NCBI RefSeq assembly: GCF_000145275.1
Contig: NC_014393.1
Coordinates: 372,001-436,000, forward strand
Direction of reading: 5' to 3'
From: Clostridium cellulovorans 743B
GTDB lineage: Bacteria > Bacillota > Clostridia > Clostridiales > Clostridiaceae
DNA length: 64,000 nucleotides
Under the pieces are notes generated by a model. It had not been told where the DNA came from and ran no database searches. It was given only the letters and a program-made list of their open reading frames with translations. Both the position numbers and the translations under genes were made by a program. Of this stretch, positions 53,313 to 60,363 are shown piece by piece. The stretch's first letter is position 1. Every line of letters starts with the position of its first letter.

Positions 53313-53326
53313 AGTTAACCCTCCTC

Positions 53327-54403
53327 TTAAAGAATTAGTTCAGCTAAAGCTATAGCTGTAACTGATTCAATGACAGGAATTACTCTATGAACAATGCAAG
53401 GATCATGTCTTCCATGTATGACTAGTGTAGTATTTTCCTTTGCTTCTATATCTATAGTTCTTTGTTCTTTAGAGATTGATGGGGTAGGCTTTATAGCAAC
53501 ATTAAAAGTTATAGGCATTCCATTTGTAATACCACCAGTTAACCCACCATTATTGTTTGTGTAAGTTTTAACATTTCCATCAGCATCATAGTACATTTCA
53601 TCGTTAGCTTGTGAACCACGAAGCTTTGAGATGTTAAAACCTTCGCCAAACTCCACACCTTTAACAGCCGGTACGGAGAATAGAATGGAAGCTAAAACAC
53701 TTTCTACAGATCTAAAGAAAGGTGAGCCGATACCACCAGGAATATTTATTGCCGCACATTGAACTACTCCACCAAGAGAGTCGCAGTCCATAGAAGCCTC
53801 TACAATTCTTTCTTGCATCTTTTCTCCAAGTTCTTTTGTAAGTACAGGGAAGTCGCTTCCTTGTACAGCATCCATAAGAACTTCGTCTACATTAATTTTA
53901 TCTAAAGAAACATCTTCTATATCTTCAATACTCTTTATCCAACTACAGATGCGAATTCCTTTTTGAGCTAAAAGTTGTTTTGCAACTGCGCCAGCAAAAA
54001 CTATTGGAGCAGTGATTCTTCCAGAAAAGTGACCGCCACCTCTATAATCATTAAATCCAACATATTTAAGATAAGCAGCATAATCACTATGGCCAGGACG
54101 CATCTTCTTTTTAAGTTCTGAATAATCCTTTGATTTTGTATCAGTATTTTCTATTACAGCACAGATAGCAGCACCTGTTGTAGTTCCATTGAAAACTCCA
54201 CTTAGGATTCTAGGTTCGTCAGCTTCTTTCCTCTTAGTAGATAATTTGTTTTTACCAGGAGCTCTTCTTGCCATTTCACTTTTAATAAAATCCATATCTA
54301 TTTTAAGTCCTGAAGGTACACCGTCAATAACAACACCGATGCCTTCACCGTGAGACTCACCAAATAGAGATATTTTTAAGTTTTGACCCCATACATCACT
54401 CAT
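53327..54403 (-). CDS. aroC: Chorismate synthase
   Basis: The 358-residue FMN-dependent enzyme has the signatures SLFGESHGEGIGVVIDGVPS, MRPGHSDYAAYLKYVGFNDY, RGGGHFSGRIT and GRHDPCIVHRVIP. It converts 5-enolpyruvylshikimate 3-phosphate to chorismate. The gene overlaps aroA by 8 bases and precedes pheA by 14 bases, so translation is coupled. The length is normal for the family. Confidence 0.96.
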   Translation of the reverse strand: MSDVWGQNLKISLFGESHGEGIGVVIDGVPSGLKIDMDFIKSEMARRAPGKNKLSTKRKEADEPRILSGVFNGTTTGAAICAVIENTDTKSKDYSELKKKMRPGHSDYAAYLKYVGFNDYRGGGHFSGRITAPIVFAGAVAKQLLAQKGIRICSWIKSIEDIEDVSLDKINVDEVLMDAVQGSDFPVLTKELGEKMQERIVEASMDCDSLGGVVQCAAINIPGGIGSPFFRSVESVLASILFSVPAVKGVEFGEGFNISKLRGSQANDEMYYDADGNVKTYTNNNGGLTGGITNGMPITFNVAIKPTPSISKEQRTIDIEAKENTTLVIHGRHDPCIVHRVIPVIESVTAIALAELIL

Positions 54404-55616
54404 TTATATTACCTCCAATAGATTTAAAATGTTCCCAGAAGTGAGGGTAAGATTTATTAACACTTTCAGCACAAGTTATTGTCACTGGTTCTTCACAAAT
54501 AGTAGAAGCTATAGCTAGTGCCATTGCAATTCTATGGTCGTTCCAACTATCAACAACGCCACCTTTTAGTTTACCAGTACCTTCTATAATTAAAGAATCT
54601 GGAAGTTCAGTGATTTTAGCTCCTAACTTTCTTAATTCACAAGTAGTAGATTCAAGTCTATCACTTTCTTTGATTCTAACTCTTGCAGCGTTGTATATTT
54701 CAGTAGTACCTTTGCAGAAAGTACCCAGAACTGTAAGGATAGGAACTAAATCAGGAATATCTTTAACATCAATTTTTATTCCGTTTAATCCATTATTTTT
54801 AACTTTTTCAACGATTGATAAAATTTCTTTATCTCCTTGAGATGAATTTTCATTAAGTCCTAGACATTGGATGTCATTCCCTAAAACCTTTGCTACTTCA
54901 TAGAAGGCTGCTTGAGAATAATCACCTTCAACTGTGCAATCCATAGCTTTGTAACTTTGATTGCCTTTGATTATAAATTCTTTGTAGTCATTATTAATGA
55001 TTTCTATTCCAAAGTTTTTAAGCATATCAAGAGTTAAGTCAACGTAACCGATGGATTCTAAAGCTGTTGTGATTTTTACTATAGAATTTCCTTCTACAAG
55101 AGGGAGGGCGAAAAGAAGTCCGGAAATAAATTGAGAGCTTACATCACCAGCTATTTCGTATGTACCGGAAGTTAGCTTTCCAGACAATTTTAATTTATTA
55201 CCTTCATAGGAATATTTAATGCCTTTAGTATCAAAGATGTCGAAGTAAGGTTTTAGAGGTCTTTGCATAAGCTTTTCACTGCCAGTTACTTCAACAGTTT
55301 CGCTACATAAAAGAGCCATAGGGATAAGAAATCTAATAGTAGAACCAGATTCACGAGTGTTCATACTTAGAATGCCATTAGAATTAAATACGTCGATTCC
55401 GTTTATTGTAAGACTGTCTTCGTATCTTTCATAAGTCATGCCCATAGCAGACATACAATCTAAAGTAGCTTCTATATCTTGAGAATATTTAATGTTTTTT
55501 ACTAAGCTTTTGCCTTTTGCAAGGGAAGCGCAAATTATAGCTCTATGAGAAACACTTTTTGAAGGAGGGACCATAACTTTACCAGATAATTTTTTCGGGT
55601 TTATAGTAATTTCCAA
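54396..55616 (-). CDS. aroA: 3-phosphoshikimate 1-carboxyvinyltransferase (EPSP synthase)
   Basis: The 406-residue enzyme has PPSKSVSHRAIICASLAKGK near the start, ARVRIKESDRLESTTCELRK (the RIKESDRL motif) and DSWNDHRIAMALAIA near the end. It transfers enolpyruvate from PEP to shikimate 3-phosphate. It starts with TTG at 55616 preceded by AAGGTGGTG. A gap of 395 bases separates it from tyrA, where aroB often lies in related operons. Confidence 0.95.
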   Translation of the reverse strand: MEITINPKKLSGKVMVPPSKSVSHRAIICASLAKGKSLVKNIKYSQDIEATLDCMSAMGMTYERYEDSLTINGIDVFNSNGILSMNTRESGSTIRFLIPMALLCSETVEVTGSEKLMQRPLKPYFDIFDTKGIKYSYEGNKLKLSGKLTSGTYEIAGDVSSQFISGLLFALPLVEGNSIVKITTALESIGYVDLTLDMLKNFGIEIINNDYKEFIIKGNQSYKAMDCTVEGDYSQAAFYEVAKVLGNDIQCLGLNENSSQGDKEILSIVEKVKNNGLNGIKIDVKDIPDLVPILTVLGTFCKGTTEIYNAARVRIKESDRLESTTCELRKLGAKITELPDSLIIEGTGKLKGGVVDSWNDHRIAMALAIASTICEEPVTITCAESVNKSYPHFWEHFKSIGGNINE

Positions 55617-56011
55617 AACAACACCACCTTAATTTTCAAGTATTTTTTCAAACTCTGTCTTTTAAATTGTATAGATATAAGAATCACCTATCCGATTCAT
55701 CGATTTGTTTTCTTCATCAATAGGTATAGTTATGAATTTTGTACTAAATACTGAATAATTTAGCTATTCTATAACTATATTACCATAAAAACTGGCAACT
55801 GTTTCATTTGAAATCATAGCAAGTTTTTTTCATTTATATAAATATAAATTCCAATAATGTTTATACGTTAAATTCATATACTATTGATAAAATCAATGTA
55901 TATTTTTAACGGGAATATCTATATATTTAATTAGGTTACCAGTTTGATATATAAGTCCTTTTTCAATGAGAAGATTGTATCTTCTTCAAGAAAGGTTTAC
56001 ACGTATTTTCT
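55617..56011. other. 395-base gap inside the aro cluster (no gene)
   Basis: No credible reading frame exists on either strand. A hairpin (AGAAGAT / ATCTTCT, about 55971-55988) follows the tyrA stop. A 75-base repeat copy occupies 55851-55925. The rest may hold a second promoter for aroA. In related genomes aroB often occupies this site, so it was possibly lost. Confidence 0.4.
55851..55925 (+). repeat. 75-base dispersed repeat, copy 4 of 4
   Basis: It aligns gaplessly with 22930-23004 over almost all positions (TTCATATACTNNTGATAAAAT is shared). It lies in the gap between tyrA and aroA. Confidence 0.65.
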
Positions 56012-56866
56012 TTATCTTGTAAGCAATTCTTCTTTAATTCCCCTAACCTTATCTAAGGTCTCCTTTAGGCTGTCAAAATCCTCTTCTTCTATATATTTTT
56101 TTAATAATTCTATATTAGATATAAATTTTGATATTTCCGTTAGTACAGGTTCCTTATTTTCAATAAAGAGCTCACTCCAAAGTTTGCCGTTGATATTTGC
56201 AATTCTTGTACAATCTTTAAAAGCACCAGCAGTAAAAGTTAGAGTCATATCAGCAGGAGGATTCATGCAGAGTGCAGCAGCTGATACATGCATTAGATGG
56301 CTTGTATATGCAATTATTTCATCGTGTTTTTTGGGAGAAACTTCCTCGATTCTCTTGCAGCCAATATACTTCGCTATTTCATGAACTAATGCAATTGATG
56401 ATGGAGTAGATTTTCTCGATGGAGTTATAAGGAAACCAGCGCCTTGAAATAGATTAATATCTGCGCTTTCAAAGCCATCGAATTCTCTGCCAGCCATAGG
56501 GTGACCGCCGACGAATTCCATATCATCTGTAAGTAAGGCTTCCATCTTACTTACTATAGCTTCCTTGATGCCTCCAACATCCGTAATAATTACGTTCTTT
56601 TTAAAGTATTTTATATTGTCGTTAATAAATGCTATCATTGGGTCAGGATAAATACAGATTATTATTAAATCTGCTTTAGGTATGATTTGAGAAGGGTCTG
56701 TGGATGCAAAATCTACTGCATCTTCTTCCATAGCTGCTTTGCACACATCTTCTCTTATATCAATACCAAGACGTGTGCAGTTTTTAAAACCCTTAAGCGC
56801 TAAGGCTGTTGAGCCTCCAATCAATCCCAAACCTACTATGGCAATAGTAAAGTCACCGTCAGACAT
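56012..56866 (-). CDS. tyrA: Prephenate dehydrogenase
   Basis: The 284-residue enzyme has a Rossmann motif IAIVGLGLIGGSTALALKGF near the start, DVGGIKEAIVSKME, FVGGHPMAGREFDGFESAD and YTSHLMHVSAAALC, all typical of TyrA. It oxidises prephenate to 4-hydroxyphenylpyruvate with NAD. No ACT domain follows. The gene starts 15 bases after aroF and has TTTGGAGG upstream. Confidence 0.93.
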   Translation of the reverse strand: MSDGDFTIAIVGLGLIGGSTALALKGFKNCTRLGIDIREDVCKAAMEEDAVDFASTDPSQIIPKADLIIICIYPDPMIAFINDNIKYFKKNVIITDVGGIKEAIVSKMEALLTDDMEFVGGHPMAGREFDGFESADINLFQGAGFLITPSRKSTPSSIALVHEIAKYIGCKRIEEVSPKKHDEIIAYTSHLMHVSAAALCMNPPADMTLTFTAGAFKDCTRIANINGKLWSELFIENKEPVLTEISKFISNIELLKKYIEEEDFDSLKETLDKVRGIKEELLTR

Positions 56867-56881
56867 TTTAATACCTCCAAA

Positions 56882-57895
56882 TTATAGCTCTCTTCCAACG
56901 CTTTCTGCTATTGGTTTGATTCTATTCATTAAATCTTGGAATTGCTCAGGTGTTAATGATTGTGGACCATCACATTTTGCATTAGCAGGATCATTATGAA
57001 CCTCAACTATTAATCCGTCGGCACCCGCTGCAATTGCTGCTAGAGAAAGCGGTAATACCATTTCACGTCTTCCAGCTGCATGAGATGGATCAACGATTAT
57101 TGGTAGATGACTTAACTTTTTGATTGCTGGGATAGCACTTATATCTAAAGTATTTCTTGTGTAAGTTTCGTAAGTTCTAATACCTCTTTCACAAAGTATT
57201 ACATTTTCATTTCCTGATGCCATGATGTATTCTGCAGACATCAACCATTCTTCTATAGTATTTGCAAGACCTCTCTTTAGAAGAATAGGCTTTGACATTT
57301 TTCCAACTTCCTTTAGTAAATCGAAGTTTTGCATATTTCTAGCACCAACTTGAACTACGTCAACAGCTTCTTCGAAAATCTCAACGTATTTTGGCGACAT
57401 TATTTCTGTAACTATTGGAAGTCCAGTATTTGCTCTAGCTACTTTAAGAAGCTCTAAACCTTCATCTTCAAGTCCTTGGAATGCGTAAGGTGAAGTTCTT
57501 GGTTTGAAAGCACCACCTCTTAATAAACCTGCTCCACTATTTTTTACGCTATTAGCTACAGATGTTATTTGTTCAGGTGTTTCAACCGAGCATGGACCTG
57601 CAATTATTGCTAACTTGTTGCCACCAATTTGTCTACCACAAATATCAACTATGGTATCATTTGGATGGAATTTTCTGTTTGCCTTTTTGTAAGGTTCTTG
57701 AACACGCATAACCTTTTCTACCTCTGGGAATAACTCAACTCTTTCTTGATCAATTTTACTTGTATCACCAAGAATTCCTAATACATAACCAGTTACTCCT
57801 TCTGTTATTGCTACGTTTACCCCAAGTTTTTTTAAGTTTTCTGCAAGAACAAGCATTTGTTCTCTTGAAGTTTGTGGTTTTAATACTACTACCAT
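56882..57895 (-). CDS. aroF: 3-deoxy-7-phosphoheptulonate synthase (AroF type)
   Basis: The 337-residue enzyme has an N-terminal ferredoxin-like regulatory domain (~1-70, VVVLKPQTSREQMLVLAENL) and a KDO8P-like DAHP synthase domain with LAIIAGPCSVETPEQI, RGGAFKPRTSPYAFQG, ETYTRNTLDIS and IVDPSHAAGRRE. It catalyses the first step of the shikimate pathway, condensing PEP and erythrose 4-phosphate. It is the first gene of the operon, about 170 bases after a Phe/Tyr-rich leader peptide and 80 bases after its attenuator. AAGGGGGC lies before the ATG. Confidence 0.95.
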   Translation of the reverse strand: MVVVLKPQTSREQMLVLAENLKKLGVNVAITEGVTGYVLGILGDTSKIDQERVELFPEVEKVMRVQEPYKKANRKFHPNDTIVDICGRQIGGNKLAIIAGPCSVETPEQITSVANSVKNSGAGLLRGGAFKPRTSPYAFQGLEDEGLELLKVARANTGLPIVTEIMSPKYVEIFEEAVDVVQVGARNMQNFDLLKEVGKMSKPILLKRGLANTIEEWLMSAEYIMASGNENVILCERGIRTYETYTRNTLDISAIPAIKKLSHLPIIVDPSHAAGRREMVLPLSLAAIAAGADGLIVEVHNDPANAKCDGPQSLTPEQFQDLMNRIKPIAESVGREL

Positions 57896-57976
57896 TTTAA
57901 AAGCCCCCTTTTGTATTGTTGTTTTTGAGTTTAATTTTTATATAGGAAAATTGTTATATAAAAATATTTATATATA

Positions 57977-58012
57977 TAAAAAGAGAACTCGTAGGTTAAC
58001 GAGTCCTCTTGA
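57977..58012 (-). terminator. Attenuator terminator upstream of aroF
   Basis: On the minus strand AAGAGGACTCGT pairs with ACGAGTTCTCTT around a 6-base loop (TAACCT), followed by TTTTT. It lies between the leader peptide and aroF. An upstream AGTCC (in GAAAGTCCAG, near 58053) can pair with GGACT of the left arm, a possible antiterminator. Confidence 0.85.
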
Positions 58013-58064
58013 AATATCTTTTACATATCTATTTTAAATTGCTATAAAAAGGAAACTGGACTTT

Positions 58065-58196
58065 CTACGAAGCAACCGACTCATTAAAAGCTATATTAAA
58101 TTTTCTACAGTAAAAATAACCTGCGCTAAAATAAAAGCCCAAGCTAAAATAATAATATTCAACTGTAGAAACTATAGTTTTTATGATTGCTTTCAT
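58065..58196 (-). CDS. Phe/Tyr-rich leader peptide of the aro operon (43 aa)
   Basis: An ATG at 58196 with AAGGAGACC upstream opens a 43-codon frame. Residues 14-37 contain 12 aromatic codons (six Tyr, six Phe), including EYYYFSLGFYFSAGYFY. The frame ends at TAG 58065, about 55 bases before the attenuator hairpin. Ribosome stalling at Tyr or Phe codons should free the downstream RNA to form an antiterminator, so scarcity of charged tRNA-Tyr or tRNA-Phe would turn the operon on. No T-box sequence (GGGTGGNACCGCG) is present. The mechanism is inferred from sequence only. Confidence 0.8.
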   Translation of the reverse strand: MKAIIKTIVSTVEYYYFSLGFYFSAGYFYCRKFNIAFNESVAS

Positions 58197-58254
58197 AATT
58201 AGGTCTCCTTTTACAAGATTTTCATTCGATTGATCAAATGATTATTTTAAGTAC

Positions 58255-58282
58255 ATAATAACACAAAATTAGAAAAAGTCAA
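58255..58282 (-). promoter_or_regulatory. Sigma-A promoter of the aro operon leader
   Basis: On the minus strand TTGACT (58282-58277) and TATTAT (58260-58255) are separated by 16 bases. The transcript would start about 50 bases before the leader peptide ATG. The -35 overlaps the 3' end of the small gene at 58269-58448. Confidence 0.75.
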
Positions 58283-58448
58283 TAAATTTATCATTGACAA
58301 AAGTGTGATAATTCTTCATATCTATGGCAACATTGTCTCCGATCATACTTCCTTTTGGTAATGAAGAAGTACGGACACTTATTGTCTCTCCATTTACTAA
58401 GGATAAAAGACCATAATATTCATTTAATTCTAATATTTTTGCTATCAA
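58269..58448 (-). CDS. Small protein of 59 residues (DUF3006-like size), unrecognised
   Basis: A TTG at 58448 preceded by AGAGAGGAG opens a 59-codon frame. The protein begins IAKILELNEYYGLLSLVNGE and continues with TISVRTSSLPKGSMIGDNVA, a small beta-rich domain with alternating hydrophobic strands and a GDNVAIDM end, which recalls DUF3006/S1-like mini-barrels. It ends at TAA 58269. Codon bias and the strong ribosome binding site support a real gene. Its last codons overlap the aro promoter. Function unknown. Confidence 0.65.
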   Translation of the reverse strand: MIAKILELNEYYGLLSLVNGETISVRTSSLPKGSMIGDNVAIDMKNYHTFVNDKFIDFF

Positions 58449-58530
58449 AATAAATCTCCTCTCTTATAGTTTCTTATTATTTTTGACTAAAGAAGGAGAT
58501 TTATTCTTATAATTAATTTATATAAATAAT

Positions 58531-58562
58531 CTATACAGATTTATTTATATAAATCTGTATAG
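58531..58562. terminator. Palindrome at the 3' end of padR
   Basis: CTATACAGATTTA (58531-58543) pairs perfectly with TAAATCTGTATAG (58550-58562), loop TTTATA. It contains the padR stop codon. Without a T tract it may be a terminator or a regulator site; PadR itself recognises similar AT-rich dyads. Confidence 0.5.
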
Positions 58563-58990
58563 ACTATATTAAAAACTTCACGAGTCTCTAAAATTCTGTC
58601 TTTTAGTAATGATTTTTTTGTTAGTAGCTCCTTATGACCCAGGTTCGTTAAGGAATAGATCTTTTGGGTTTTCTTTTTTGGATTATCCCATTCGCCAACT
58701 ATCCAACCACTTTTTTCCATGTTTTTTAGCAAAGGATATATACCACCAGTGCTAGGAGTCCATAGCCCATTTGTACGGTCGCTAATTTTATGTGCTATAT
58801 CATTTCCGTTGGTGGCTCCAAGGCTAAGTATAAACATAACGTAGATAGGAAGGAGACCTTTTGTAAAGATTTGACCTACAGCTTTTTCTTCTTTTTCTGT
58901 CTTTTTTAGCTCAGCAAGTTTTGCTTTATATTCTTCAAAAAGTCTCTTTTCTTCTAATTTTATATCCTTTTTAGATAAATTACTTGGCAA
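58541..58990 (-). CDS. PadR-family transcriptional regulator
   Basis: The 149-residue protein has a Lys/Glu-rich N-terminal helix and a PadR-type winged helix (LPIYVMFILSLGATNGNDIA, LWTPSTGGIYPLLKNMEKSG, KIYSLTNLGHKELL). It starts with TTG 5 bases after the degV stop, so the two form one operon. PadR proteins commonly repress their own transcription. The degV promoter has matching palindromes (59945-59984). The ligand and target are unknown. Confidence 0.9.
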   Translation of the reverse strand: MPSNLSKKDIKLEEKRLFEEYKAKLAELKKTEKEEKAVGQIFTKGLLPIYVMFILSLGATNGNDIAHKISDRTNGLWTPSTGGIYPLLKNMEKSGWIVGEWDNPKKKTQKIYSLTNLGHKELLTKKSLLKDRILETREVFNIVYTDLYK

Positions 58991-58995
58991 TTTTT

Positions 58996-59838
58996 TTATT
59001 CTCTCATATAAACAAATGCAAATAGTGTAGGGCCTGAATGGACACCAGCTACAGCACTAAGGGTTCCAAGTTCGATTGAAGTTAAGTTAGGATGATCTTT
59101 GAAGGCATCATATAATTTTTGTGCTGATTCTGGGACATTTGCATGCATAACCATGATTCTACATTTATGATTATTTAATTGTTCTAATCCAAAATTAACC
59201 AGTTTATTAAAGGCTTGTTTTGAGCCTCTAACTTTATCTACTGTATAGTATTTTCCCTCTTCATCCATAGAAACTATAGGTTTTAAGTTAAGCAGTTGTC
59301 CTAAAGAACCTGATATTCTACCGATTCTACCACCTTTAATTAAGTGTTCCAAGGAATCAACTGTAAAATATAGCTCCATGTTTTCTCTAAGCTTAGGAAT
59401 TTCAGAAGTGATTTCTTTAAAACTTTTTCCCTCTGCTATCATATCACCAACTTTTGTTAATAAAAATCCTACAGCACGTGATAATGCTCTTGAGTCAAAA
59501 ACAAAAGTCTCTATCTCATCGTAGCCATCTGCAACTAATCTAAAGTTATTCATTGTTCCAGATAAACCAGAAGATATTGGAATAACAATAGCATGAGTGT
59601 AATTTTCAGCTATTACTTCTTTAAATAAGTTATCTATTTCTCCTAGAGTTGGAGTTGAGGTGGTAGGAATTTCCTTATCAAGTCTTGCATAAATTTCTTC
59701 AGGAGTAATGTCTATTCCATCAGTATATTCACGGTCTGAATATTTAACCTTTAATCTTGCAACCTTTATATTGTATTTATCTATCTCAGCTTTAGGTAAG
59801 TCACATGTACTATCTGTGATTATCGCTATTTTTTCCAA
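58996..59838 (-). CDS. DegV family fatty-acid-binding protein
   Basis: The 280-residue protein begins KIAIITDSTCDLPKAEIDKY, followed by YTDGIDITPEEIYARL, PTTSTPTLGEI, VIPISSGLSGTMNNFRLVA and the C-terminal LIKGGRIGRISGSLGQLLNL, all DegV landmarks. DegV (FakB-type) proteins hold a fatty acid in a lipid-binding cleft and can hand it to FakA for phosphorylation. The TTG start at 59838 has AAGGAGG 8 bases upstream. It is co-transcribed with the PadR regulator. No fakA gene is nearby. Confidence 0.92.
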   Translation of the reverse strand: MEKIAIITDSTCDLPKAEIDKYNIKVARLKVKYSDREYTDGIDITPEEIYARLDKEIPTTSTPTLGEIDNLFKEVIAENYTHAIVIPISSGLSGTMNNFRLVADGYDEIETFVFDSRALSRAVGFLLTKVGDMIAEGKSFKEITSEIPKLRENMELYFTVDSLEHLIKGGRIGRISGSLGQLLNLKPIVSMDEEGKYYTVDKVRGSKQAFNKLVNFGLEQLNNHKCRIMVMHANVPESAQKLYDAFKDHPNLTSIELGTLSAVAGVHSGPTLFAFVYMRE

Positions 59839-59922
59839 ACGATACGCCTCCTTAAGTAAAATTATTAATGTCTATAACTTCTTTATAAATTATTTATTTT
59901 AAGTGAAAAATCTTCTATTTAG

Positions 59923-59984
59923 ATTATATCACAAGTGCTAATATTATCAATATTGATAATGTTGATATGATATCAGTACTGATA
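59923..59984 (-). promoter_or_regulatory. degV-padR promoter with two palindromic operators
   Basis: On the minus strand the -35 TTGATA (59950-59945) and -10 TATAAT (59928-59923) are 16 bases apart. The 14-base palindrome TATCAATATTGATA (59945-59958) overlaps the -35, and TATCAGTACTGATA (59971-59984) lies upstream; the two share the pattern TATCARTAYTGATA with centres 26 bases apart. Binding would block RNA polymerase. The PadR protein of the same operon is the likely ligand, though this is inferred. Confidence 0.65.
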
Positions 59985-60363
59985 ATATATTGCTCATACT
60001 ATTTTTATTATCTACTAAATATTAAAAGCACATACGTATCCTAAATTAATTTATTGTGTACGTAATTTTATTACTGAAAGCATATAAAAAGTCTTATGGA
60101 TATATTGAAAAGCCTATCCATCCATGAAATTTTTTACAGGTACTTTTTAAACTATAAAGTTCAAATTATATAATATCAGCAATAACTTGATTTATATAGT
60201 AATATATTGCGAGAAAGTAATATATGATAGATATAGGGGGATAAAATCTTAAATCAAAATACTGTTTCAAATAATTTACAATATACCGATACTTTGGTAG
60301 AATATAGTTAAAAATGATGTTTAATTTTAGGGAAAACTATTTATTAAAATGGGGGGTAACAAG
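59985..60363. other. Gene-free region upstream of the nucleotidyltransferase fusion
   Basis: No gene was found. An ATGGATA / TATCCAT inverted repeat lies near 60096-60121. The 3' end carries the TGGGGGG ribosome binding site of the next gene. No clear promoter was picked. Confidence 0.35.

Noticed and set aside
57977..58200. T-box riboswitch upstream of aroF
   Set aside because: No T-box core (AGGGTGGNACCGCG) or specifier-stem layout was found, and the leader peptide with a terminator explains the region better.
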